Below, piece after piece: positions 8,648 to 16,857 of a stretch of 42,343 nucleotides of DNA. The notes under the pieces were generated by a model. The model ran no database searches, had not been told where the DNA came from, and saw only the letters and a program-made list of their open reading frames with translations. Where the stretch lies: assembly GCA_035645555.1 (NCBI GenBank), contig DASQMI010000067.1, forward strand, positions 1 to 42,343. The letters are read 5' to 3'. The position numbers were made by a program, and so were the translations under genes. The stretch comes from Lysobacter_F sp035645555. GTDB lineage: Bacteria; Pseudomonadota; Gammaproteobacteria; Xanthomonadales; Xanthomonadaceae. The first letter of the stretch is position 1. Each line of letters starts with the position of its first letter.

Positions 8648-9945
8648 GGCGTGAGCGCCTGCAGACGCAACGCGACCGCCTCGCGGTGGGCATCGAGCCC
8701 CTCCGCGGCCGCAAGCGTGACCGCACCGGGCCCGATCGCCCGCAGACCTGACGGCGCCACGTCCTGCACGGTGATGGCGATCTGGAAGCTGGCGACGTTG
8801 AGCCCGCCGGTGTGGCGCGCCGCGCCGCCGGTCGGCAACACGTGGTTGGTGCCGCTGCAGTAGTCGCCGAGCGCCTCGGCCGCCCAGGCGCCGAGGAACA
8901 CGGAGCCCGCGGCCTCGATCTGTGGCAGCCACGCACGCGCATCGCGCACCGCGAGAATCAGGTGCTCCGGCGCGTAGCGGTTGCTGACCGCGATGGCCTC
9001 GTCGATCGTCGCCACCCGGATCAGCCGCGAGGCCGCGAGTGCCTGGCGCGCGATGCCGGCCCGCGGCAGCCGGTCGAGCTGCGCCGCGACCTGCGCCTGC
9101 ACCGCGCCGATCAGCGCGTCGCTGTCGGTGACCAGCAGCACCTGCGAATCCGGGCCATGTTCGGCCTGCGACAGCAGGTCGGCCGCGACGAACGCCGGAT
9201 TGGCGCCGTCGTCGGCGATCACCAGCACCTCGGACGGACCGGCCGGCATGTCGATCGCCGCACCGCCGTCGAGCAGCGCCACCTGCCGCTTCGCCTCGGT
9301 GACGTAGGCGTTGCCCGGCCCGAACACCTTGTCGCACTTGGGCACGCTCGCGGTCCCGAACGCCATCGCGGCGATCGCCTGCGCACCACCGGCCTTCACC
9401 ACGCGTGTGATGCCGCACCGCCGCGCGGCGTACAGCACCGCGGGATCGGCGCTGCCGTCGCGACGCGGCGGCGTGCACAACACCACCTCGCGGCAGCCGG
9501 CGAGCTGGGCCGGAACGCCGAGCATCAGCGCGGTCGAAGGCAGCGGCGCGGAGCCGGCCGGCACGTACAAGCCGACGCGGGCGATCGGCCGCAGCATGCG
9601 CTCGCAACGCACGCCCGGTGCGGTCTCGACCGCATAGGCGGCGCTCATGCCCGCTGCGTGGAAGGCGCGGATGCGCTCGCGCGCTTCGTCGATGGCCTCG
9701 CGCACGGTCGTGGCGAGCGTCGCATCCGCGGCGCGGAATTCCTGCTCGGTAACCGCCAGCGACTCCGGGACCACGCCGTCGAAACGCCGCGTGTACTCGC
9801 GCAGCGCCGCATCGCCGTTGCGACGCACCCCCGCGATGATGGCTTCGACCGCACGCGCGGTGTCTTCGCGCCTGGCCTGCGCGGGACGGCGCAGGACGAC
9901 CACACGCGCGTCCTCGTCCAGACGCTCCCAGTCGACCCGCCTCAC
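8644..9945 (-). CDS. hisD: Histidinol dehydrogenase HisD
   Basis: Zn-dependent, NAD-linked enzyme that oxidises histidinol to histidine in two steps. The 433-residue protein shows the GPGNAYVTEAK and DMPAGPSEVLV segments, the Gln/His metal-site segment LLSQAEHGPDSQ, and a C-terminal HTGGLNVASFQI segment. The start is a GTG at 9945 (VRRVDWERLDE) that overlaps the hisG stop as GTGA. The open frame runs on to 11103 through hisG but is only a shadow there. Confidence 0.95.
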   Translation of the reverse strand: MRRVDWERLDEDARVVVLRRPAQARREDTARAVEAIIAGVRRNGDAALREYTRRFDGVVPESLAVTEQEFRAADATLATTVREAIDEARERIRAFHAAGMSAAYAVETAPGVRCERMLRPIARVGLYVPAGSAPLPSTALMLGVPAQLAGCREVVLCTPPRRDGSADPAVLYAARRCGITRVVKAGGAQAIAAMAFGTASVPKCDKVFGPGNAYVTEAKRQVALLDGGAAIDMPAGPSEVLVIADDGANPAFVAADLLSQAEHGPDSQVLLVTDSDALIGAVQAQVAAQLDRLPRAGIARQALAASRLIRVATIDEAIAVSNRYAPEHLILAVRDARAWLPQIEAAGSVFLGAWAAEALGDYCSGTNHVLPTGGAARHTGGLNVASFQIAITVQDVAPSGLRAIGPGAVTLAAAEGLDAHREAVALRLQALTP

Positions 9946-10856
9946 GACAGCATCCCCTCGACCGGCAGCACCATCAGCCCGCGCGCGCCGGCACGCTTCA
10001 GCTCCTCCAGCCGCTGCCACGTCACCGCGCCGTGGCAGAGCGCCTGCAGCGCGATATCGTCCTTGCCGTCCACCTGGAGCACCGTCGGCGGCTCGGCGTC
10101 GGGCAGCAACGGGAGCAGCCGTGGCAGCAGCGCACGCGGCGCCTGGCAGATCAGCAGCTTGCTGTGGCGGATGCGCAGCGCACCTTCGAGCCGTCGCAGC
10201 AGCAACGCCGCCAGTTCGCCGCGCGCGGCCTCGAGCGGCGCCACCGGTCCGGCGAGGACCGCCTCGCTGCGCAGCAGGGTCGCCACCGGCTTCAGTTGGT
10301 GGGCGGCGAGCGTCGACCCGGTCGACACCAGATCGCACACGGCATCCGCCTGCCCCAGCCGCGGCGCGATCTCGACCGAGCCCGATAGCACGACCACTTC
10401 GGCCTGCACCCCTTCCGCGCGCAGCCACGCGCCGGTAAGCGCCGGATAGCTGGTGGCGATGCGTTTGCCGGCCAGCTGGGCCGGGCCAGTCCAGTTCCAC
10501 TCGTCCGGCACCGCCAGCCGCAGCCGGCAGCCACCGAAGCCGAGCGCGTGCCACTCCCGGAACCCCCCGGCGCGCCCGGCCTGTTCCCGCTCCCGCGCCT
10601 GCTCGAGCAGCACATTGCGGCCGACGATGCCGAGGTCGCATACGCCATCGGCGATCAGGCCCGGGATGTCGTCGTCGCGCACCAGCAGCAGATCGATGGC
10701 CAGCGTCTCGCCGTAGCAGAACAGGCGGTCGCGGCTCTCGCGCCACGACAGCCCGCACGATGCGAGCAGCGAGCGCGCGGGTTCGGCCAAGCGGCCGGAT
10801 TTCTGGATGGCGACGCGCAGGCGGTCGCGCGCAGGAGGAACGCTGGCAGGGTTCAT
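9942..10856 (-). CDS. hisG: ATP phosphoribosyltransferase HisG, long form
   Basis: First committed step of histidine synthesis: ATP plus PRPP to phosphoribosyl-ATP. The 304-residue protein begins RLRVAIQKSGRLAEP, has the LVSTGSTL PRPP-binding motif, and is long enough to contain the C-terminal ACT-like domain that in this family senses histidine. No separate hisZ is seen. It lies 51 bases downstream of the TrpR-like gene and is the first structural gene of the operon. Confidence 0.94.
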   Translation of the reverse strand: MNPASVPPARDRLRVAIQKSGRLAEPARSLLASCGLSWRESRDRLFCYGETLAIDLLLVRDDDIPGLIADGVCDLGIVGRNVLLEQAREREQAGRAGGFREWHALGFGGCRLRLAVPDEWNWTGPAQLAGKRIATSYPALTGAWLRAEGVQAEVVVLSGSVEIAPRLGQADAVCDLVSTGSTLAAHQLKPVATLLRSEAVLAGPVAPLEAARGELAALLLRRLEGALRIRHSKLLICQAPRALLPRLLPLLPDAEPPTVLQVDGKDDIALQALCHGAVTWQRLEELKRAGARGLMVLPVEGMLS

Positions 10857-10907
10857 GGGGACTCGACGCAGGAAGGACGGGAGGCGCAGAGCGCGCCCGC
10901 GGCACGA

Positions 10908-11213
10908 TCAATCGGCCGAGCGTCGATGTCGTAGCGCAGCTGCGTAGCCGCCGGCGCCGCGCTCCAGCGTGCGCGCGACGCGTCCGATGGTGGTGACGCT
11001 GACCAGTGTGCGGTCGTGGATCTCGCGGTACGGGACCCCGGCCTCGATCAGAGGCACGACCCGCCAGCGGTCCGCCATCGCTTCCAGTTCGGCCGGCGTG
11101 CACAGGTCCTCGAGGAACGCGCGCAGCTCGCCGGCATCGCGCAGGCTGCGAAGCGCCTCGACGAGATCGCCGAGGGCGTCGCTGACATCGAGCTCGTGCG
11201 GCCTGCGCTTCAT
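10908..11213 (-). CDS. hisR: TrpR/YerC-YecD-family regulator of the his operon (HisR-like)
   Basis: A 101-residue helical DNA-binding protein of the TrpR superfamily. The helix-turn-helix is the segment around CTPAELEAMADRW followed by GVPYREIHDRTLVSVTTIGRV. It is the first gene of the his transcription unit, which argues that it senses histidine. Members of this family have been proposed as his regulators in other bacteria (recalled, not checked). The promoter upstream overlaps three tandem 8-bp repeats, so autoregulation is likely. The ligand and repressor action are inferred. No Shine-Dalgarno is evident before the ATG. Confidence 0.82.
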   Translation of the reverse strand: MKRRPHELDVSDALGDLVEALRSLRDAGELRAFLEDLCTPAELEAMADRWRVVPLIEAGVPYREIHDRTLVSVTTIGRVARTLERGAGGYAAALRHRRSAD

Positions 11214-11223
11214 CGCGTGCTAT

Positions 11224-11270
11224 CGTGTTAATGCGTTAATACGTTACATACAAGCGCACATTGATGTCAA
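11224..11270 (-). promoter_or_regulatory. his operon promoter with tandem octamer operator
   Basis: Reading the minus strand, a perfect -35 TTGACA (11265-11270) is followed after 16 bases by TGTAAC (11243-11248), a four-of-six match to a -10. Three tandem octamers cover 11224-11231, 11232-11239 and 11240-11247. On the plus strand they read CGTGTTAA, TGCGTTAA and TACGTTAC, each with GTTA in the same place. They overlap the -10 and the expected start site. TTAA-N4-TTAA (11228-11239) is also a dyad. The 8-bp period matches the way TrpR dimers can bind in tandem. Confidence 0.65.
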
Positions 11271-11347
11271 CCGTGAAATCCGTCACATCGCCGCGCGAGG
11301 TCTTACACTCGCCCTCGGACCCGCCTGCAGGCGGGCGGAGACCGGGG

Positions 11348-13201
11348 ATGGGGGGAGACCGGACGCGCCGACGCATCGTCCTGTGGGCGGTGGCGGCGCT
11401 GTTTGCGTGCTGCGGGATGCTCGCGGGCGCGCGCGGCGCGCCGGCGTCGCTGCGCCTGGATCCGGGCACCCGCGAGGCCGCGCTGGCCGAGCACGTGCGC
11501 TACTACCACGACCGCACGGGCAACGACGGCTTCGACGAGGCGGCCGACGCGCTGACCGCCGGCCGTTTCGCGCCACTGCCGGACGGAAGCTCCGCGTTCG
11601 GCTTCAGGCCCGAAGGCGCGTTCTGGTTCCATGCCCGCGTGCTCAACCGCGATGCCGCCGAGCCGCGCTGGCTGATGGTGCAGCAGTACGCGCTCAGCGA
11701 TTCCATCGAGGTGTTCACCCGCTATCCCGACGGGCGCGTGCTCAAGCAGCGCGGCGGGGATCACCACCCGTTCGCCTCGCGCAGCATCCGTTACCGCCAC
11801 CCGAACTTCTGGCTGGACCTGCCTGCCGGCGTGCCGGTTGACGTGTTCGTGCGCGTGCGCAGCCAGAGCTCGATGCAGGTTCCGCTGGTGCTGTACACGC
11901 CGACCGCGTTCACCGAGCTCGCGCGCGACGCCCAGCTGGCGATGGGTCTGTACTACGGCATCCTGCTCGCGCTGTTCGTGTACAACCTGGTGCTGTGGCT
12001 GACGCTGCGCGATGCCAGCTACTTCTGGTACCTGCTGCATATCGGCGCGTTCGGCCTGGTGCTGTTCACCCTGAACGGGATGGCGTTCGAGTACCTGTGG
12101 CCGGACTCGGCGTGGATGGCCGATCACGCCGTGCCGCTGTCGATCTGCCTGGCGATGCTGTGCATGGTGCAGTTCACCCGCACCTTCCTCAGCCTGTCCA
12201 GGCGCTGGTCCTGGGGCGACCGCGCGGCGCTGGCGCTGATGGCGTACTTCACCCTGCTCGGCGTGTTCGCCACCTACCTGCCCTACCACGTGGCGACCCC
12301 GATCGCCTCGGCGTCGGTGTTCGTCACCATCGGCTGGATCGTGGCCGCGAGCCTGGTGGCGCTGCGCCGCGGCTACCAGCCGGCGCGGCTGTTCCTGCTG
12401 GCATGGGCGATGTTCCTGTGCGGCACGGCGATGTTCTCGGCGATCGCGTTCGGCCTGCTGCCGAAGAACTTCATCACCGAATACGGCGTGCAGTTCGGTT
12501 CCGCGCTGGAGATGCTGCTGCTGTCGGTCGCGCTCGGCTACCGCTACGCGGCGCTGCGCAACGAGAACGAGCGCATCGTCCGCGAAGCCAAGCACCAGCT
12601 CGAACAGCAGGTGCAGCTGCGCACTTCCGAGCTGCGCAGCGCGCTGGAGCAGCTCGAGGATGCGCACGGCCGGCTGCGCGAGTCGAGCCGCCGCGACACG
12701 CTGACCGGGCTCTTCAACCGCAGCCATTTCCGCGAGGCGTTCGAGCTGCTGCTGATCGAGGCGCGCGAAGGCGGCACGCCGCTGGCATTGCTGATGATCG
12801 ACCTCGACCACTTCAAGCAGATCAATGACCGCCACGGCCACCTGGTGGGCGACCACTGCCTGCGCTGGGCCGCGCAGATCATCGGGCAGACACTGCGCCC
12901 CTACCGTGCGCTGCCGGCGCGCTTCGGCGGCGAGGAGTTCGTGGTGGCGCTGCCGGAGCGCACGCTCGAACAGGCCGCGCACATCGCCGAGCTGGTCGCC
13001 CACCGCCTGCGCGAAGGCCCGTGCCCGCACGGACCGCACCGCATCCGCATGAGCGCGAGCATCGGCGTGCACCAGGTCGATCCGCAGGCCGCCGACGGCA
13101 TCGACGCCGCGCTCCACTGTGCGGACGAAGCGCTGTACCGCGCCAAGCACGACGGGCGCGATTGCATCCGGGTCTGGCGCGGCGAGTCGGTCGCCGGCTG
13201 A
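11348..13201 (+). CDS. 7TMR-DISM membrane diguanylate cyclase
   Basis: The 617-residue protein has a signal peptide or first membrane segment (IVLWAVAALFACCG), a periplasmic 7TMR-DISM extracellular domain to about residue 190, seven membrane helices to about 415, a coiled coil (about 425-460) and a C-terminal GGDEF domain. The active-site motif is GGEEF (527-531), preceded by LMIDLDHFKQINDRHGH, so c-di-GMP synthesis is expected. The RxxD inhibitory site five residues before the motif is absent (PYRA instead), so classical product inhibition is unlikely. I chose the ATG at 11348 because GGAG lies seven bases upstream; in-frame TTG and ATG codons at 11261 and 11264 precede it. It is divergent from the his operon and its stop abuts that of hutH. 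Confidence 0.85.
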   Translation: MGGDRTRRRIVLWAVAALFACCGMLAGARGAPASLRLDPGTREAALAEHVRYYHDRTGNDGFDEAADALTAGRFAPLPDGSSAFGFRPEGAFWFHARVLNRDAAEPRWLMVQQYALSDSIEVFTRYPDGRVLKQRGGDHHPFASRSIRYRHPNFWLDLPAGVPVDVFVRVRSQSSMQVPLVLYTPTAFTELARDAQLAMGLYYGILLALFVYNLVLWLTLRDASYFWYLLHIGAFGLVLFTLNGMAFEYLWPDSAWMADHAVPLSICLAMLCMVQFTRTFLSLSRRWSWGDRAALALMAYFTLLGVFATYLPYHVATPIASASVFVTIGWIVAASLVALRRGYQPARLFLLAWAMFLCGTAMFSAIAFGLLPKNFITEYGVQFGSALEMLLLSVALGYRYAALRNENERIVREAKHQLEQQVQLRTSELRSALEQLEDAHGRLRESSRRDTLTGLFNRSHFREAFELLLIEAREGGTPLALLMIDLDHFKQINDRHGHLVGDHCLRWAAQIIGQTLRPYRALPARFGGEEFVVALPERTLEQAAHIAELVAHRLREGPCPHGPHRIRMSASIGVHQVDPQAADGIDAALHCADEALYRAKHDGRDCIRVWRGESVAG

Positions 13202-15130
13202 TCAGCCGGTGGCGAACGCCTGCAGGATCCGCCCGCTGCGCACGAGCTCCACCGCGTTGGCGACGTCGCGGTCGAGCGCGCGGTCGCGGGCGAGGAACGG
13301 CACCGCCTCGCGCACCAGCGCATACGCCGCGGCGACCGCGCGACCGGGACGGAACTCCGGCGCCTGCGCCAGCTCCGCGCGCAGCCCTTCGACTTCCTGC
13401 AGGAACGCGACGTAGTCCGGATGGTCGGCACGCGGCGCGCCGCCGATCTTGGCCGCCAGCGCCGCGGCATCCGCGCGCCGCGCCAAGTCGCGTGCCGCAT
13501 TGATCATGTCGCGCCGCAGGTCGAGCGCCTGCGCGGCGACCAGAAGCTCCAGCGCCAGCACCTTGCCGAGGTCGTCGATCATCGCCAGCACATGGCGCGC
13601 CTCGTTCGCGCCCATCGAGACATGGTCCTCGGCGTTCGCGCTGGTCGGGATCGAATACACGCTGGCCGGATGCGCGCGGCTGGCGAGGTCGTTGACGATC
13701 GCCGCCGCCGTGTACTGCACGATCATCAGCCCGGATTCGGTCGAATCCTCGTTGCCGATCAGGAACGCCGGCAGACCGTCGTTGGTGGACGGATCCACCA
13801 GCTTGTTGAGCCGACGCTCGGAAATGCTCGCCAGCACCGGGATCGCCGCCTTTACGTAGCTCATCGCGAGCGCGAGCGGCATGCCGTGGAAGTGGCCGGC
13901 CGAGACGACCTGCTGCTCCACGTACTCGGCCTGCGCGTCCGGGAACACGATCGGGTTGTCGGTGAGCGCGTTGAGCTCGATGTCGAGCACGCGCGCCGCC
14001 TGCCAGGCTGCGTCGCGCACCGCGCCGTGCACCTGCGGGATGCAGCGCAGCGAGTAGCTGTCCTGCGGCTGGTGCTTCTTGCCGCCGCGGAATGGACGGA
14101 AACGGGTGTAGAACTTTTCGCGGCCGTGGCGCTGGGTGAGCGGCACCCAGTCCCAGCCGATGTCGAAGCGCAGCGCCTGCGCGTCGGGCGTATCCCAGCT
14201 GTACGGGCCCCACGGCCGGAAGCGCGGCACCAGGTGGTACGGGATGTCGACCAGCGTGGAACCCTGCAGCAGCGCGCGCAGGTGCGCGGCGACGTGCACC
14301 TGCCCGGGATGTGGACGCAGCGCGTGCACGGCCTCGGCGAACGCGCCCATCCGGCCGGCGAACGCATCCAGCGTCATCGCCGCGGCGAGGTCGGCCACGT
14401 CGAGCAGCTTCTCCAGCGCATCGAGCGCGAGCACGCCGCACGCCAGCATCTGCGCGGTGCCGTTGTTGAGCGCGAGGCCTTCCTTGTAGGACAGCCGGAT
14501 CGGCGCGAGCCCGGCGCGGCGCAGCGCCTCGGCGCCCGGCAGCCGCTCGCCGCGGTAGAACGCCTCGCCGCCGCCGAGCAGCACGATCGCCAGGTGCGAC
14601 AGCGGCGCGAGGTCGCCGCTGGCGCCCACCGAACCCAGTTGCGGCACCACCGGCACCACGCCCGCGTTGAGCATCGCGGTCAGCGCCTGCAGGGTCTCCA
14701 CCCGCACGCCGGAGTGGCCGCGCATCAGCGTGTTGATGCGGATCGCGATCATCGCCCGCACCACCGCCGGCGCGAACGGCTCCCCGACGCATACCGCGTG
14801 CGTCTCGATCAGGTTGCGCTGCAGCTCCTCGTGCAACGTCTCGCCGTCGGTCGGCGCGCCCGGCATGCCCTCGCGCACACGGTGCGCGCCGAGCAGGCGG
14901 TCGGCGTTGCTGCCGAAACCGGTCGAAACGCCGTAGATCGGTTCCTCGCGACGCACCTGCTCGGCGAGGAACGCGGCCGCGCGCGCCACCGCCGGCAGCT
15001 GGCGCTCGTCCAACTCCACCGGCGCGCCGTGCGCTATCGCCACCAGCTGCGCGCGGGTCAGCGAGCGGCCATCGAGGCGGATCGTGAGCATCGTCGTCAT
15101 CGGAACCATCGTGTGGTTGCCGGTCGTCAC
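13202..15130 (-). CDS. hutH: Histidine ammonia-lyase-type MIO enzyme, long variant
   Basis: Expected to deaminate histidine to urocanate non-oxidatively. The MIO-forming Ala170-Ser171-Gly172 lies in QLGSVGASGDLAPLSH. Other residues of the histidine lyase site are present: Tyr66 (IYGVSTGFG), Asn223 (NNGT), Tyr359 and Arg362 (QDSYSLRC), Phe413 and Glu500 (TSANAEDHVSM). The substrate-selectivity pair reads Thr110-His111 where HutH usually has Ser-His, pointing to histidine rather than Tyr or Phe. At 642 residues it is about 130 longer than ordinary HutH, with an extra block at about 290-352, a smaller one near 75-100 and a longer C-terminal region. The GTG start at 15130 overlaps the hisS stop (GTGA). 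No hutU, hutI or hutG is nearby. Confidence 0.8.
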   Translation of the reverse strand: MTTGNHTMVPMTTMLTIRLDGRSLTRAQLVAIAHGAPVELDERQLPAVARAAAFLAEQVRREEPIYGVSTGFGSNADRLLGAHRVREGMPGAPTDGETLHEELQRNLIETHAVCVGEPFAPAVVRAMIAIRINTLMRGHSGVRVETLQALTAMLNAGVVPVVPQLGSVGASGDLAPLSHLAIVLLGGGEAFYRGERLPGAEALRRAGLAPIRLSYKEGLALNNGTAQMLACGVLALDALEKLLDVADLAAAMTLDAFAGRMGAFAEAVHALRPHPGQVHVAAHLRALLQGSTLVDIPYHLVPRFRPWGPYSWDTPDAQALRFDIGWDWVPLTQRHGREKFYTRFRPFRGGKKHQPQDSYSLRCIPQVHGAVRDAAWQAARVLDIELNALTDNPIVFPDAQAEYVEQQVVSAGHFHGMPLALAMSYVKAAIPVLASISERRLNKLVDPSTNDGLPAFLIGNEDSTESGLMIVQYTAAAIVNDLASRAHPASVYSIPTSANAEDHVSMGANEARHVLAMIDDLGKVLALELLVAAQALDLRRDMINAARDLARRADAAALAAKIGGAPRADHPDYVAFLQEVEGLRAELAQAPEFRPGRAVAAAYALVREAVPFLARDRALDRDVANAVELVRSGRILQAFATG

Positions 15131-16515
15131 GGCGTCACCAGCGCTTCGGCCTGCGCCAGCGTCTCGCGCAGGGCGCGCGCAAGCTGCGCGCGCGGCAGCT
15201 CGAACTGGTCGGCACGGCGCAGATCCTTCACGCTCACCGTGCCGCGCGCGATCTCATCCTCGCCCAGCACGATCACGAAGCGGACCCCTGCGCGGTCGGC
15301 GTACTTGAACTGCTTGGCCAGCTTGGCCGGCTCCAGCGCAACCTCAGTGTTGAGCCCGGCCTCGCGCAGCTCGTTCGCGATCGCCAGGCACTGCGGAAGG
15401 TGCGCCGCGTCCATCTGCGTGACCAGCACCTGCACGGTGCTGGCCGCGCGGTCGATTAGGCCGGCCTCGCGCAGCTGCCAGAACAGCCGGGTGAGCCCGA
15501 TCGAAATGCCTACGCCGGGCAGCTTCGACTTGGTGTAGTGGCTGGCCAGGTTCTCGTAACGGCCGCCGGAGCAGATCGAGCCGATCTGCGGGTAATCGTC
15601 GAGCGTGGTCTCGTAGACGGTGCCGGTGTAGTAGTCCAGCCCGCGCGCGATCGAGAAGTTGAGCGCATAGGCGCGCTCCGGCACGCCCATCAGCCGCACC
15701 AGCTCCAGCACCTCGCGCAGTTCCGCCACGCCTTCGCGCAGCGCTTCGCTGCCACCAGCCCCATCCTCGAGCGCCTGCAGGGTAGCCATCGCCTCGGCGT
15801 GCGAGCGCGAGCGTACCCGGATGAACTCGAGGATCCGCGCCACGGCGTCGGACGGCAGCGCGAAGCCCTCGCCAGTCAGCGTCTCGCGCACGTAGTCCTC
15901 GCCGCGCTTGTCGAGCTTGTCGACCTCGCGCAGCACCGCGGCCTGCAGTTCCGGATCGGCCACGCCCTGCTGCTCGAAGAACCCGCGCATCAGCTTGCGG
16001 TTGTTGAGCTGGATCGTGAACGCGCCGATGTCGAGCTCGGAGAACACCGCGTGGATCACCGCCGGCAGCTCCGCGTCGTGGCGGATGCTGAGCGTGTCCT
16101 TGCCGATCACGTCGATGTCGCACTGGTAGAACTCGCGGAAGCGGCCGCGCTGCTGGCGTTCGCCGCGGTACACGCGCTGCATCTGGTAGCGACGGAACGG
16201 GAACGCCAGCTCGTGCTCGTGTTCCGCCACGTAGCGCGCCAGCGGCACGGTGAGGTCGAAGCGCAGCGCCAGCTCCGGCCGACCCTCGCCGGCCTTCTCC
16301 AGCGCGCCGGTGGACTGTACGAAGTAGACCTGGCGCTCGGTCTCGCCGCCGGACTTGGTGAGCAGGACCTCGGACAGCTCCATCACCGGCGTCTCCACCG
16401 GCAGGAAGCCAAAGCGCTCGAAGTTGCGGCGGATGACATCGAGCATCCGCTGGAAGGCGATCTGGTCCGGAGGCAGCAGTTCGAGCACCCCCGGCGGGGT
16501 CCGCGGCTTGATCAA
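15127..16515 (-). CDS. hisS: Histidyl-tRNA synthetase HisS
   Basis: Class II synthetase that charges tRNA-His. The 462-residue protein begins IKPRTPPGVLELLPPDQ and has class II motif 2 around QMQRVYRGERQQRGRFREF, the histidine-specific RGLDYYTGTVYE segment, and a C-terminal anticodon-binding domain. I place the start at a TTG (16515) because GGAG lies six bases before it and homology begins there. The frame continues to 16596 without a better start (a GTG at 16527 is possible). It is transcribed away from tRNA-Pro and its stop overlaps the ammonia-lyase start. Confidence 0.92.
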   Translation of the reverse strand: MIKPRTPPGVLELLPPDQIAFQRMLDVIRRNFERFGFLPVETPVMELSEVLLTKSGGETERQVYFVQSTGALEKAGEGRPELALRFDLTVPLARYVAEHEHELAFPFRRYQMQRVYRGERQQRGRFREFYQCDIDVIGKDTLSIRHDAELPAVIHAVFSELDIGAFTIQLNNRKLMRGFFEQQGVADPELQAAVLREVDKLDKRGEDYVRETLTGEGFALPSDAVARILEFIRVRSRSHAEAMATLQALEDGAGGSEALREGVAELREVLELVRLMGVPERAYALNFSIARGLDYYTGTVYETTLDDYPQIGSICSGGRYENLASHYTKSKLPGVGISIGLTRLFWQLREAGLIDRAASTVQVLVTQMDAAHLPQCLAIANELREAGLNTEVALEPAKLAKQFKYADRAGVRFVIVLGEDEIARGTVSVKDLRRADQFELPRAQLARALRETLAQAEALVTP

Positions 16516-16575
16516 GTGGGGCTCCACGCGCGAGCGAGACGACACCGCCCAGTTTAACCGCGACTCGCTGGCCCC

Positions 16576-16605
16576 TTGCCTCCGCCGCCGGTGCATCGCT
16601 AGAAT
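16576..16605 (+). promoter_or_regulatory. Promoter of the tRNA-Pro gene
   Basis: TTGCCT (16576-16581) and TAGAAT (16600-16605) are separated by 18 bases and lie 15 bases before the mature tRNA 5' end. TAGAAT matches the -10 consensus at five of six positions. Confidence 0.55.
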
Positions 16606-16620
16606 TCCGGGCTCTGCCGT

Positions 16621-16697
16621 CGGGGTGTAGCTCAGCCTGGTAGAGCGCTACGTTCGGGACGTAGAAGTCGCAGGTTCAAATCCTGTCTCCCCGACCA
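16621..16697 (+). tRNA. tRNA-Pro (anticodon CGG)
   Basis: A 77-nt cloverleaf. The D stem is GCTC/GAGC. The anticodon stem CTACG/CGTAG encloses the loop TTCGGGA with anticodon CGG, and the T arm carries GTTCAAAT. The encoded 3' end is ACCA. C1-G72 and A73 are the proline identity features. The acceptor stem has a T-T opposition at positions 6 and 67. Confidence 0.95.
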
Positions 16698-16706
16698 TCC
16701 TTTCAG

Positions 16707-16737
16707 CGCCGCGGTCCGCAAGGGCCGCGGCGTTTTT
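16707..16737 (+). terminator. Intrinsic terminator after tRNA-Pro
   Basis: A perfect 8-bp stem, CGCCGCGG (16707-16714) with CCGCGGCG (16725-16732), has a 10-base loop and five T directly after it. It begins 10 bases after the tRNA CCA. Confidence 0.85.
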
Positions 16738-16762
16738 GTTGGCCCGATTCGGCACGGTCGCG

Positions 16763-16794
16763 CTCAAGAAGCCGCCCGGGCGGCCGTTCTTGAG
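16763..16794. repeat. Inverted repeat upstream of the glycosyltransferase gene
   Basis: CTCAAGAA (16763-16770) and TTCTTGAG (16787-16794) flank a 14-base GC palindrome plus CG. On either strand it could fold into one long hairpin with a 2-base bulge. It may be a transcription barrier or a protein site; no family was recognised. A second short dyad (CGGTCC/GGACCG, 16815-16835) surrounds a possible -10 TATGCT (16823-16828). Confidence 0.45.
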
Positions 16795-16857
16795 GCAGGC
16801 GGACTCCGTCCGCACGGTCCTGTATGCTCGGACCGGCTTCACCTGACAGGGGACCCC

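Noticed and set aside
13421..15538. A 705-codon open frame antisense to hutH and the end of hisS
   Set aside because: It is a shadow of catalytically complete genes and shows no recognisable domain.
16516..16596. N-terminal extension of hisS by 27 codons
   Set aside because: The extra residues are not family-like, and a GGAG six bases before the TTG at 16515 fits the conserved start.
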